Positions 6,491 through 14,563 of a DNA stretch of 34,821 bases are shown one piece after another (the stretch's first letter is position 1; each line of letters starts with the position of its first letter). Both the position numbers and the translations under genes were made by a program. This DNA comes from a virus. Location: positions 1 through 34,821 of IMG/VR virus record IMGVR_UViG_3300008462_000391, one strand, 5' to 3'. Below the pieces are notes generated by a model. The model was not told the DNA's origin, made no database searches, and saw nothing but the letters and a program-made list of their open reading frames with translations.

Positions 6491-8039
6491 CCGCGCGACG
6501 GATCGCTCGCCACGCGGCAAGCGCCAAGGCACTGCAGATCAGGAGGCGCTGCAAGGCCTCGATCTCGACTTCTCGCGCTCGCCGACTGTGTGGCGGTTTC
6601 TCAATGATGATAGCTTTGTGCGCGGATTGTTGGGGCCTGTCGGCTCTGGCAAGTCATATGCAAGCGCCGCCGAGATCATCCTGCGCGCCGTTAAACAGAA
6701 ACCATCGCCGATCGACAATGTGCGGTACTCGCGTTTTGTGATTGTGCGCAACAGCTATCCCGAACTGCGCACGACGACGATCAAGACTTGGGCTGAGCTG
6801 TTCCCTGAGAACGTGTGGGGTCCAATGCGGTGGTCGCCGCCAATCACGCATCACATCAAGCTGCCGCCTCGACCTGGCGTGCCTGGCATTGATTGCGAGG
6901 TGATTTTCCTTGCGCTCGATCAGCCCAAGGACGTGCGCAAGCTTCTCTCACTCGAGCTGACCGGCGCATGGGTCAATGAGGCGCGCGAACTGCCGAAGGC
7001 TGTGATCGATGGCCTGACGCATCGCGTCGGTCGCTTCCCGACAAAGCAGCATGGCGGCCCGACGTGGCGCGGCATCTGGATGGACACCAACCCGATGGAC
7101 GACGACCATTGGTGGTACAAGGTCGCTGAGAAGGAGCCGATCAGGGGTCCGTATCGCTGGACGTTTTTCAAACAGCCTGGCGGCGTGATCGACACTATCG
7201 AGGGCGAAGAAGGCCAGACAATCTTTTCTGCGGGCAAGCATTGGATGGAAAACCCGCACGCCGAGAACGTCAACAACTTGCCGCCTGGTTATTATGCGCA
7301 ACAGCTCGCGGGTAAGAACCTCGATTGGATCAGGTGTTATGCCCAGGGCGAATATGTCTATGTGCAGGAGGGTCGACCTGTCTGGTCTGAATATGACGAC
7401 TCGACGATGGTCGACGATCTGCGGATCACCGAAGGCGAAGAGGTTCACATCGGCCTCGACTTTGGTCTGACGCCTGCGGCGGTCTTTGCGCAGCGCATCG
7501 AGGGGCGCTGGCACGTCGTGCATGAGCTGGTGTCGTTCTCGATGGGCCTCGAGCGGTTCACGCATATGTTGCTGTCGGAGCTGAACACCAAGTTCCGCGC
7601 CAGCCGCGCGCTGATCTGGGGCGACCCTGCCGGTGCCAAGCGCGACGAAATCTTCGAGGTGACAGCGTTCGAGCATCTGCAGTCTGTTGGACTAAAGGCG
7701 CAGCCGACAGCATCGAATGATTTCATGGTGCGTCGCGAAGCGGGAGCCGCACCCATGCAGCGTCTGGTCAATGGTCGCCCTGGTCTACTTGTCCACAGAG
7801 AATGTCACCGGCTGCGCAAGGCGCTCGCTGGCGGCTATCACTTCAAGCGCGTGGCGGTGGGCGCGGGCCATGAGCGGTTTAAGGACAGCCCGCATAAAAA
7901 CGAACACTCGCACGTCGGCGATGCGTTTGGGTACTGCATGATGGGTGGCGGTGAGCATAAATATATCACGCGCGGCCGCACGCCTTATGGCTCTCGGGGT
8001 GGCCCGATCATCGCGGCAGCGGACTTCGACGTGTTCTGA
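6477..8039 (+). CDS. terL: Terminase large subunit
   Basis: This 520-residue packaging motor cuts concatemeric DNA and pumps it into the prohead through the portal. The N-terminal ATPase has Walker A GPVGSGKS at about 53-60, a Walker B-like strand EVIFLALD at about 140-148, and a coupling acid in WVNEARE at about 165-171. The C-terminal RNase H-like nuclease shows GLDFG (about 326), IWGDPAG (about 380) and HVGDAFGY (about 477), each giving an acidic metal ligand. The start is GTG 6477, supported by GAAGGAG seven bases upstream and overlapping the preceding gene by 14 bases. The length and motif order are normal for podophage terminases. Confidence 0.95.
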   Translation: MARTNRATDRSPRGKRQGTADQEALQGLDLDFSRSPTVWRFLNDDSFVRGLLGPVGSGKSYASAAEIILRAVKQKPSPIDNVRYSRFVIVRNSYPELRTTTIKTWAELFPENVWGPMRWSPPITHHIKLPPRPGVPGIDCEVIFLALDQPKDVRKLLSLELTGAWVNEARELPKAVIDGLTHRVGRFPTKQHGGPTWRGIWMDTNPMDDDHWWYKVAEKEPIRGPYRWTFFKQPGGVIDTIEGEEGQTIFSAGKHWMENPHAENVNNLPPGYYAQQLAGKNLDWIRCYAQGEYVYVQEGRPVWSEYDDSTMVDDLRITEGEEVHIGLDFGLTPAAVFAQRIEGRWHVVHELVSFSMGLERFTHMLLSELNTKFRASRALIWGDPAGAKRDEIFEVTAFEHLQSVGLKAQPTASNDFMVRREAGAAPMQRLVNGRPGLLVHRECHRLRKALAGGYHFKRVAVGAGHERFKDSPHKNEHSHVGDAFGYCMMGGGEHKYITRGRTPYGSRGGPIIAAADFDVF

Positions 8040-8494
8040 TGCTGAAGGTCGATGTCGTTCCCTTTACCTGGCATCACGTCGCGGCTATGGATTTGCGGCC
8101 TGATGAGCTAGGTCACTTTGCGTCGATCAAAGATTATATTGCGCGCTCCAAAATCTACACGCAGCGCGGCCCTTGCTTTTCAGCGATTGTCGAAGGCGAA
8201 GGCGTCGCGATGTGCTGGGGCTTTCTGCCCTATTGGCAAGGCGTGTGGGAAGCCTGGGCGCTCACCAGCTATCTTGTTGAGCGTCATCCGATAGCAACGA
8301 TCCGGCGTGCGCAATCGGTCTTCAATCAGATCGAAAGCGATCTGCAAGCGCATCGATTGCAGATCACAGTAAAAGCAAGCAATCAGCTATCGCTGCGATT
8401 TGCCGAGGCTTTGAAATTCAAGCGCGAGGGTGTACTAACGTCATACGGACCTGATGGCTCCGATTACATCATGCTCGCGAGGACCAGGCCATGA
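8039..8494 (+). CDS. GNAT-like acetyltransferase, podophage internal type
   Basis: The protein has 151 residues. It follows the pattern of GNAT-like proteins between the terminase and portal of many podophages: an N-terminal strand and helix (DVVPFTWHHVAAMDLRPDE), a central beta sheet (CFSAIVEGEGVAMCWGFLPYWQGVWEAWAL) and the C-terminal SLRFAEALKFKREGVL, recalling the end of the GNAT fold. GNAT enzymes transfer acetyl groups from acetyl-CoA; the canonical Q/RxxGxG/A loop is not clear, so catalysis is unproven. The start overlaps the terminase stop (TGATG) and the stop overlaps the next start (ATGA). One motif copy lies near its 3' end. Confidence 0.6.
   Translation: MLKVDVVPFTWHHVAAMDLRPDELGHFASIKDYIARSKIYTQRGPCFSAIVEGEGVAMCWGFLPYWQGVWEAWALTSYLVERHPIATIRRAQSVFNQIESDLQAHRLQITVKASNQLSLRFAEALKFKREGVLTSYGPDGSDYIMLARTRP
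8432..8451 (+). repeat. Dispersed motif, copy 6
   Basis: GTACTAACGTCATACGGACC has two substitutions against GTACAAACGNCAAACGGACC. It lies 59 bases before the start at 8491. Confidence 0.6.
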
Positions 8495-8742
8495 GCGGAC
8501 TTTTTGGCGGCGGCAGCGATAACTCAGCCGCAATTGCAATGCAGCAGCAGCAGCTCGAAATGCAGAAAGAGCAGCAAGCAAAACTCGATCAGCAGGAGCG
8601 CGACCGCCAAGCGGCGTTGCTTGCCCGCTCTCGCGCTGGCGCTTCCGGCGGTATGCGTATGCTCCTATCTGGCACCTCGCTCGGCTCTTCTTCGGCCACA
8701 GGCACAGGCGGCACGTCGACGCTTGGCACCTCGGGCAGCTAA
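8491..8742 (+). CDS. Small Gln-rich head/tail accessory protein
   Basis: The protein has 83 residues. After a Gly-rich start, residues 15-45 form a polar Gln/Glu-rich helix (MQQQQLEMQKEQQAKLDQQERDRQAALLARSRAG), followed by a low-complexity Ser/Gly/Thr tail. Proteins of this type commonly sit between the acetyltransferase-like and portal genes of podophages and are thought to be minor virion components. No enzymatic motif is visible. The ATGA overlap with the previous gene implies coupled translation. Confidence 0.55.
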   Translation: MSGLFGGGSDNSAAIAMQQQQLEMQKEQQAKLDQQERDRQAALLARSRAGASGGMRMLLSGTSLGSSSATGTGGTSTLGTSGS

Positions 8743-8748
8743 TCTGCC

Positions 8749-9954
8749 ATGGCCGCTACTCTTCAATTCTCTCCAGGCGTCACGCCAGACCGTTTGTCCC
8801 CTACGGCGCGCATGATGCTACAGGGCATCACGCTGAGTAGCGGCCTACCGTCTATCACTGTGACATCGACGCATCGCGATCCGTTCGGCAATGACAAGGT
8901 CGGTGGCGCAAAAGGATCGCAGCATATTTTTGGCAATGCCATCGATGTTGATGTGAGAGGCTGGAGCGAAGACCAGAAACGACAGTTTCTCGACTCGGCC
9001 ATTCAAAACGGCGCACGCGGTGTCGGCATTTACTCGAGCGGCAACGTCATCCATGTCGATGTGCGACCGAACGCAACATTCTGGGGGCCAGATCCTGCAG
9101 CGCCATATGCCGGACAGCCGGTCGAGAAGGCTCCTGCCTGGGCGCAAGCCTCATTGCAGCGTCTCTTCTCGCAGGGCGGCGGATACGTCGCTCCACCTCC
9201 AACGCTTGCGTCTATCCGTGACAACATCACGGCGGCCGCGAACGCATACAACATCGATCCTGCATTGATGATGGCGATTGCGCGCAAAGAGAGCGGATAC
9301 AATCCTGCGGCGGAAAACAGCCGCTCAAGCGCAAAAGGCTTGTTTCAGTTCATTGATGGAACCTGGGATTACCTAAAAACGCGCTACGGCAAGCAGCTTG
9401 GTATGCCTGAAGACGCATCGCCAAAAGATCCCAAATGGGCGTCGGTAATGGCGGCCGCGATGCTGACCGAAAACAAGGGCGTCATGGAGCGCAACATCGG
9501 CCGAGCCGTCACGCCTGGTGAGCTTTACCTCGGGCAGTTCCTTGGCGCAGGCGGTGCGTCGTCGATGATCAAGATCAAAGATGAAAAGCCTGACGCGCCT
9601 GCCGCGTTGATCTTCAGTGCCGAGGCTGTCGCCAACCCGACAATCTTCTACGACAAAGAAGGCAACCCTCGATCTGTCAGTCAGGTCTACAACCTGATGA
9701 CCAATATCGATCTGAACAGCGAGAGCAATCTTCTTGCTAATGCCGCGTCGTCACAATCGCAGGCGCAGGCGCAAGTGCAAGCAAACGCTGAAGCAAAGCA
9801 GAACGCGGCTATCGGCAACTCGGTCACCTACACGCCTGTGGCGGCAGCGCGTCCCGCTATTCAGCAATTGAACCCGACACAAAAACTCGGCACCGACATG
9901 GAGCAAGCAATCGCTGCGCGCGTCGGTAACACGTCAAGAGGATTGCTTGGATGA
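8749..9954 (+). CDS. Virion peptidoglycan hydrolase: M15-like peptidase plus lytic transglycosylase
   Basis: This 401-residue protein carries two cell-wall domains. Residues 35-107 contain a peptidase M15/DacB-like zinc site: SQHIFGNAIDVD (about 58-69, His and Asp) and VIHVDVR (about 100-106, His). Residues 155-270 form an SLT-type lytic transglycosylase, with the catalytic Glu in ARKESGYNP (about 180) followed by SSAKGLFQFIDGTW. The C-terminal 100 residues are Gln/Ala-rich. No signal peptide is present. In podophages, transglycosylases carried in the virion open the peptidoglycan during DNA ejection, and the location among head genes fits that rather than lysis. The two activities together would cut both glycan and peptide bonds. 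The stop overlaps the portal start (ATGA). Confidence 0.8.
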   Translation: MAATLQFSPGVTPDRLSPTARMMLQGITLSSGLPSITVTSTHRDPFGNDKVGGAKGSQHIFGNAIDVDVRGWSEDQKRQFLDSAIQNGARGVGIYSSGNVIHVDVRPNATFWGPDPAAPYAGQPVEKAPAWAQASLQRLFSQGGGYVAPPPTLASIRDNITAAANAYNIDPALMMAIARKESGYNPAAENSRSSAKGLFQFIDGTWDYLKTRYGKQLGMPEDASPKDPKWASVMAAAMLTENKGVMERNIGRAVTPGELYLGQFLGAGGASSMIKIKDEKPDAPAALIFSAEAVANPTIFYDKEGNPRSVSQVYNLMTNIDLNSESNLLANAASSQSQAQAQVQANAEAKQNAAIGNSVTYTPVAAARPAIQQLNPTQKLGTDMEQAIAARVGNTSRGLLG

Positions 9955-11519
9955 AGACCGACCCCTTTTCTCTCGCCGAGATTATGAAGCGATCCGACAA
10001 GGCGCACGCGCGCAAGCTTAATTGGCGTGGTCTCTACCAAGACTGCTATGAGTACGCTCTGCCGCAGCGCAATCTTTACGACGGCGCATATGAGGGCGGC
10101 GTCAGCGGCCAGAAGAAAATGCAGAAGGTCTTTGACTCGACCGCGATCCATGCAACGCAGCGTTTCGCCAACCGCGTGCAGTCTGGTCTCTTTCCGCCAT
10201 ATGGGCGTTGGATGCGTCTTGAGCCTGGCACGGACATTCCGTTTGATCGTCGCGTTGAAGCCCAGGCGGCGCTTGATGTCTACTCGGAGAAGTTCTTCTC
10301 AGTGATCCGCCAAAGCAACTTCGACCTGGCGATGGGCGAGTTCTTGCTTGATCTGTGCGTCGGCACTGCGGCCATGATGATCCAGCCAGGCGATAAGGAT
10401 AAGCCGCTGCGTTACATCCCAGTGCCGGAATATCTGATCGCGTTTGAAGAAGGCCACGAAGGGGTACCGGATAACGTCTTCCGCAAGGTGAAGATGAAAT
10501 GCGAGACGATCACGCAGACTTGGCCGGACGCAGAGCTTAGTACAAACCTCAAACGGATGGTTTCAGAAAAGCCGACCGAAGAGGTCGAGCTGATCGAAGC
10601 GACTATGTACAACGACCGCAAGGGCGAGTGGGGCTATTTCGTCATCTATGCAAAGGACAAAGACTTCATCGTCAATCGTCCGATGAAATTCTCGCCTTGG
10701 GTGATTTCGCGCTACATGAAACTTGCCGGTGAAAGCTACGGCCGTGGGCCGTTGGTTACCGCCCTGCCCGACATCAAGACGCTGAACAAGACAGTCGAGC
10801 TGCTTCTGAAGAATGCAAGCTTGACAATTGCGCCGGTCTACACGGCTGCCGATGACGGCATCCTTAATCCGCAGACGGTGCGCATCGTCCCTGGCGCGAT
10901 CATCCCGGTGGCGCGTAACGGCGGCCCCCAGGGTGAGAGCCTGAAGGCCCTGCCCCGTTCCGGCGACTTCAACGTCACGCAGCTCGTCCTCCAGGACTTG
11001 CGCCTGAACGTAAAGAAGATCCTCCTCGATGACAGCCTGCCGCCAGACACCATGTCGGCGCGCAGCGCGACTGAGATCGCCGAGCGCATGAAAGAGCTGG
11101 CAACCAATATGGGCGCAGCCTTCGGCCGCCTCATCACTGAGACCATGGTCCCGGTCGTCGCCAAGACCCTCGCCATCATGGATGAGGAAGGCCTCATTGA
11201 TCTGCCGCTGAAGGTGAACGGCCTTGAGATCAAGGTCGTGCCGATCAGCCCCATCGCGCAGGCGCAGGCCATGGGCGACGTCGAGAAGATCCTGCAGTGG
11301 GCGCAGCTCTCCGCGCAGCTCGGCCCCGAGGCGGCAATGAACGTCAAACCGCTCGAGATCTCCAACCATATTGCTGACAGCCTTGGCATCCCGGCGCGCG
11401 TGCGTGCGACGCCGCAGGAGTATCAGCAAAAGATGGAAGAGATGCAGAAACAGCAACAGGCCGCGATGTTGATGCAAATGGCCCAGGGGGCTGGGGGCGC
11501 GGCACCAGCGCCACAATGA
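9951..11519 (+). CDS. Portal protein (podovirus head-tail connector)
   Basis: This 522-residue protein forms the dodecameric ring through which DNA enters and leaves the head. It matches the Head-tail_con family along its length: the N-terminal YQDCYEYALPQRN, KKMQKVFDSTAIHATQRFANRVQSGLFPP and GRWMRLEPG region, YGRGPLVTALPDIKTLNK in the middle, and SATEIAERMKELATNMGAAFGRL near residue 380. A Gln/Met-rich C-terminal tail (EMQKQQQAAMLMQMAQG) is typical of the barrel or crown end. The length is normal. A strong copy of the dispersed motif lies in the coding region at 10540. Confidence 0.95.
   Translation: MKTDPFSLAEIMKRSDKAHARKLNWRGLYQDCYEYALPQRNLYDGAYEGGVSGQKKMQKVFDSTAIHATQRFANRVQSGLFPPYGRWMRLEPGTDIPFDRRVEAQAALDVYSEKFFSVIRQSNFDLAMGEFLLDLCVGTAAMMIQPGDKDKPLRYIPVPEYLIAFEEGHEGVPDNVFRKVKMKCETITQTWPDAELSTNLKRMVSEKPTEEVELIEATMYNDRKGEWGYFVIYAKDKDFIVNRPMKFSPWVISRYMKLAGESYGRGPLVTALPDIKTLNKTVELLLKNASLTIAPVYTAADDGILNPQTVRIVPGAIIPVARNGGPQGESLKALPRSGDFNVTQLVLQDLRLNVKKILLDDSLPPDTMSARSATEIAERMKELATNMGAAFGRLITETMVPVVAKTLAIMDEEGLIDLPLKVNGLEIKVVPISPIAQAQAMGDVEKILQWAQLSAQLGPEAAMNVKPLEISNHIADSLGIPARVRATPQEYQQKMEEMQKQQQAAMLMQMAQGAGGAAPAPQ
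10540..10560 (+). repeat. Dispersed motif, copy 7
   Basis: GTACAAACCTCAAACGGA (10540-10557) keeps the full core with one change (CG to CC) and lies in the middle of the portal gene, far from any start codon. Confidence 0.65.
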
Positions 11520-11527
11520 GGTGACCC

Positions 11528-11776
11528 ATGGAGGGATGGGATTTTTTTGAGCCGCCGCCAGACCAGGCGGCGGACAGTAAGCAGGACATCGACATCCTGA
11601 TCGCCCGAACTTTTTCGACCGAGGAAGGGCGACAGGTCATTGCCTGGCTGCGCCAGGTAACCATCGAGGTGCCGTCATGGGTGCCTGGACAAGACGCTTC
11701 CTATGGCTATGCCCGCGAGGGGCAAAACAGCCTGGTGCGGGAAATTGAGCGAAGAATGGAGAGGGCAAAACTATGA
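11528..11776 (+). CDS. Bbp19-like small structural protein
   Basis: This 82-residue protein has the pattern LIARTFSTEEGRQVIAWLRQVTIE ... GYAREGQNSLVREIERRMERA. It matches small proteins related to Bbp19 of Bordetella phage BPP-1, which lie between portal and scaffold. It is predicted alpha-helical and is probably a minor head component or assembly factor. The stop overlaps the scaffold start in ATGA. This gene is one of the better clues that the head module is BPP-1-like rather than T7-like. Confidence 0.7.
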   Translation: MEGWDFFEPPPDQAADSKQDIDILIARTFSTEEGRQVIAWLRQVTIEVPSWVPGQDASYGYAREGQNSLVREIERRMERAKL

Positions 11777-12576
11777 GCGATGACAGCCTGCTTGCAGGGG
11801 CCTCTGTGGAGGCCACAGACGGCAAGGAACCGAACGAGAGCGTCTCACACGTCGAGAAGGCTCCAGAGCCGCCCAAGGCCGCCGGAGACGGCGGGACGGA
11901 GGCCTGGATCGCCTCGATGTCTGGCGCGCTCTACAAGGACGGCAAGCCAAACTATGAGATGCTGCCGGAGAAATTCTGGAAGGATGGCGCACCCCGCGTC
12001 GACGAGGCGCTGAAGGCGCGCTCCGAGTTGGAGAAGCAGTTCAAGCGCGGCGACCACAAGACGCCGGAGAACTATGACGTCTCGTTCCTGGCGGCCAAGG
12101 GCGTCACCGAGGACGATCCCCTGGTCGGTTCCTTCAAGAGCTGGGCGAAGGAGAACGGGGTCTCCCAGGCCGCGTTCCAGAAACTGGCGGAAAACTACAT
12201 CGAGCTGCAGATGCAGCAACAGAGCCAGGTCAAGATCAACGTCGAGGCCGAAAAGCAAAAGCTCGGACCCAACGCCGACCAGGTGATCTCGGAAATGGTT
12301 GCCTGGGGACAGGGCATGGTGAAGCGCGGCATCTGGTCCCAGGACGACTTTGACGAGTTCAAGATCATGGGCGGCACAGCTCGAGGCCTCAACGCATTGA
12401 TGAAGGTCCGCGAGTTCTACGGCGATATGCGCCGCATCCCGACCGACGTCGCATCAACCGCCGACCGGCCAAGCAAGGATGAGCTGCAGACCATGATCGC
12501 CGACCCTCGCTATAAGAGCGATCCTGCGTTCCGTCGAAAGGTCGAGAAGGCTTTCGAGGAAATGTACGCCGAATAG
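11773..12576 (+). CDS. Capsid scaffolding protein
   Basis: This 267-residue protein is very acidic and helical. It has a disordered N-terminal third, a segment LPEKFWKDGAPRVDEALKARSELEKQF that recurs in phage scaffolds, and a C-terminal helix DPAFRRKVEKAFEEMY. Scaffolds direct capsid shell assembly and are removed before packaging; the basic/amphipathic C-terminal helix often contacts the capsid protein. The position between portal and capsid and the length fit the role. The stop codon overlaps the dispersed motif copy at 12576. Confidence 0.85.
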   Translation: MSDDSLLAGASVEATDGKEPNESVSHVEKAPEPPKAAGDGGTEAWIASMSGALYKDGKPNYEMLPEKFWKDGAPRVDEALKARSELEKQFKRGDHKTPENYDVSFLAAKGVTEDDPLVGSFKSWAKENGVSQAAFQKLAENYIELQMQQQSQVKINVEAEKQKLGPNADQVISEMVAWGQGMVKRGIWSQDDFDEFKIMGGTARGLNALMKVREFYGDMRRIPTDVASTADRPSKDELQTMIADPRYKSDPAFRRKVEKAFEEMYAE

Positions 12577-12594
12577 TACACCCGTCATACGGAG
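12576..12594 (+). repeat. Dispersed motif, copy 8 (start of the capsid leader)
   Basis: GTACACCCGTCATACGGAG has three changes from the consensus. It begins on the last base of the scaffold stop codon and opens the 196-base capsid leader. Confidence 0.5.
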
Positions 12595-12772
12595 CGGCTG
12601 CCGCTTGAACAGTGGAGCCGCTCATGTTATTGCTTGCGATCAGATGGATACCCGCAATGCGGCCCGTCTCTGGCAACGCCCGATGGGGGCGGCGTAACCG
12701 CCCAAGCTGAGGCCCGTTCTACGGCTACCCGAGGCGACGAACCCAAAACTCAACCAGGCATAGGAGAGAGAC
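12577..12772 (+). promoter_or_regulatory. Structured leader of the capsid gene
   Basis: This 196-base gap contains two stem-loops: GAGCGGCT/AGCCGCTC (12592-12599 with 12616-12623, 16-base loop) and GGGCGG/CCGCCC (12687-12692 with 12698-12703, loop CGTAA). Neither is followed by a T-tract. There is no convincing protein-coding frame. AGGAGA precedes the capsid ATG at a normal distance. A long structured leader with a motif copy at its head suggests a separate transcript or mRNA-stabilising structure for high capsid expression. Confidence 0.5.
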
Positions 12773-13615
12773 ATGGCACAGGCCGTCTCGAATGCCTTCG
12801 TTCAGTTGTTCGACGCTGAGGTCAAGCAGGCCTATCAGGCGTCGCGTCAGCTCGCTGGTCTTACCCGTGAGCGCAACAACGTCGAAGGATCGACTGTTAA
12901 GTTCCCGAAAATCGGCGCTGGCTCTGCAACGCTGCGCGTCCCGCAGACCGACGTCACCCCGATGAACGTCAGCTACTCCCAGGTCACTTGCACCCTGCAG
13001 GACTGGAATGCTGCCGAATACTCGGACATCTTCCACCAGGCCAAAATCAACTTCGACGAACGCCGTGAACTCGTTCAGGTCGTGTCGAACGCGATTGGTC
13101 GCCGCATGGATCAGCTCGTCCTGGATGCGCTCAACGCTTCTTCGACGTCGCTGACGGTCGCCAACTCCATTGGCGGCGCGACGACCGGCCTCAACGTCGC
13201 CAAGCTGCGTCGCGCGAAGGCTCTCATGGACAAGAACAACGTGCCGGCCGAAGGCCGCACGATGATCATCCATGCGAACTCGCTCGAGTCGCTCCTCGGC
13301 GAAACGGCTGCGACCTCTGCCGACTTCAACACCGTCAAGGCGTTGGTGGCTGGCGAGATCAACACCTACCTCGGCTTCACCTTCGTGACTGTTGGTGACC
13401 GCAGCGAAGGTGGTCTGCCGATTGACGGCTCGCTTGACCGCACTTGCTATGCCTTCCACCGCGACGCTCTCGGCTTCGCTGTCGGCATGGCGATGAAGTC
13501 TGAGATCAACTACATCCCCGAAAAGACCAGCTACCTGGTCAACGGGATGTTCTCCGCTGGTGCGATCAACATTGACGATGCTGGCATCGTCAAGATCACC
13601 ACTCGCGAAAGCTAA
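12773..13615 (+). CDS. Major capsid protein
   Basis: This 280-residue protein builds the icosahedral head. It belongs to the HK97-fold group annotated as Phage_capsid_2: an N-terminal FVQLFDAEVKQAYQASRQLAGLTR helix, a VKFPKIGAGSATLRVPQTDVTPM strand region, FDERRELVQVVSNAIGRRMDQLVLDAL spine helix, and the C-terminal AFHRDALGFAVGMAMKSEINYIPEKTSYLVNGMFSAGA. The length is normal for this family. The start is ATG 12773 with AGGAGAGAG just upstream. It is followed within 13 bases by a small capsid-associated gene and then a strong hairpin. Confidence 0.93.
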   Translation: MAQAVSNAFVQLFDAEVKQAYQASRQLAGLTRERNNVEGSTVKFPKIGAGSATLRVPQTDVTPMNVSYSQVTCTLQDWNAAEYSDIFHQAKINFDERRELVQVVSNAIGRRMDQLVLDALNASSTSLTVANSIGGATTGLNVAKLRRAKALMDKNNVPAEGRTMIIHANSLESLLGETAATSADFNTVKALVAGEINTYLGFTFVTVGDRSEGGLPIDGSLDRTCYAFHRDALGFAVGMAMKSEINYIPEKTSYLVNGMFSAGAINIDDAGIVKITTRES

Positions 13616-13628
13616 GGAGGACTGACCG

Positions 13629-13901
13629 ATGGCTTTTAGCGCAACTGGTTGGAACACGGTCGCTGCCGGCAAGGCTGGCAACGCCCCGTCCATCTACACC
13701 TACAAGTCGGCTGATACGCAGGCCACGATCAACACGGCGGGTTACTTCAACTCGCTCGCGTCGATCCTCAAGGTCGGCGACGTCATCTTCATCTACGACA
13801 CGACCACCCCTTCGATGGTCATCTCGTATGTGAACGCAAACGACGGCACGACCGTCGACATTGCGGATGGCACGACCGTCTCGGCCACCGACACCGACTA
13901 A
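13629..13901 (+). CDS. Small capsid-associated protein (decoration/cement candidate)
   Basis: This 90-residue all-beta, Thr/Asp/Ala-rich protein with no Cys (IYTYKSADTQATINTAGYFNSLASILKVGDVIFIYDTT) has the form of short beta-barrel proteins encoded directly after podophage capsid genes. BPP-1 has a cement protein in a comparable place, so decoration of the shell is plausible, but I cannot prove homology. The ribosome site GGAGGA at 13616 is strong. The gene lies between the capsid and the strong terminator, so it should be expressed at capsid level. Confidence 0.6.
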   Translation: MAFSATGWNTVAAGKAGNAPSIYTYKSADTQATINTAGYFNSLASILKVGDVIFIYDTTTPSMVISYVNANDGTTVDIADGTTVSATDTD

Positions 13902-13908
13902 TGACCTG

Positions 13909-13940
13909 GGGCGGGGAGCAATCCCCGCCCTCCCCTCTTA
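13909..13940 (+). terminator. Strong hairpin after the capsid genes
   Basis: A perfect 9-bp stem, GGGCGGGGA (13909-13917) with TCCCCGCCC (13922-13930), is closed by a GCAA (GNRA) tetraloop and followed by TCCCCTCTTA. The position just after the capsid and its small partner matches the T7 late terminator, which partially stops transcription to give excess capsid over tail proteins. The T-tract is interrupted, so termination may be partial. Confidence 0.7.
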
Positions 13941-13950
13941 TGGGTGACAC

Positions 13951-14562
13951 ATGGCTGCAGGCGATACAAAACTCTCAATCTGTTCAGACGCAATGATCAT
14001 GCTCGGCGCTTCGCCGATCTCGTCGTTTGCAGAAGAGACTGACGCAGCCAAGACCGCAGATCGCCTCTACGACAATGTGCGCGACGTTCTCCTTCAGCAA
14101 TACGAATGGAGCTGGTCGCTGAAGAAGATGAAGCTTGCTCGTCTCGCGTCGGCTCCAACCAACGAGTGGAAATATGCCTATGCGCTGCCAGGCGACATCC
14201 TGGGCGTTCCGCGCGCTGTCTTCAACTCTTCCGCTGTTGGCAACCGTCCAGTTCGCGAGTGGGAACTCTACGGCACGTCGATTTACTGCAACTACGAAGA
14301 CGTGTGGATCGATTACCAATACAGCGTCGCAGAGAGCTTGATGCCCGCCTATTTTGTGCGCGTGCTGAAAGCTGCACTGGCGTCTATGTTTTCAATCCCT
14401 GTCGCTGACTCGAGTGGCAAGGCCGACTTCTTTCATGCGATGGCATATGGCCCGCCTGGCGAAAATATGCGCGGCGGCCTGATGCGTGTCGCCATGAACA
14501 TCGACGGCGGCAAGCCACCGCAAGCGATTGAGGATTTTGCGCTCATCGCCGTAAGGGGGTGA
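13951..14562 (+). CDS. Tail tubular protein A-like (head-tail adaptor)
   Basis: This 203-residue protein has the N-terminal pattern of T7 gp11-like proteins: DTKLSICSDAMIMLGASPISSF, AKTADRLYDNVRDVLLQQYEWSWSLKKMKLARL, then PGDILGVPRAVFN. These proteins form the ring between portal and tail nozzle and act as a gatekeeper. The length is close to T7 gp11 (196). A single base separates its stop from the next gene, which begins at 14564. Confidence 0.88.
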   Translation: MAAGDTKLSICSDAMIMLGASPISSFAEETDAAKTADRLYDNVRDVLLQQYEWSWSLKKMKLARLASAPTNEWKYAYALPGDILGVPRAVFNSSAVGNRPVREWELYGTSIYCNYEDVWIDYQYSVAESLMPAYFVRVLKAALASMFSIPVADSSGKADFFHAMAYGPPGENMRGGLMRVAMNIDGGKPPQAIEDFALIAVRG

Positions 14563-14563
14563 G

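Noticed and set aside
12624-12712. Tiny reading frames in the capsid leader
   Set aside because: Under 30 codons, no ribosome site, and they overlap the stem-loops.
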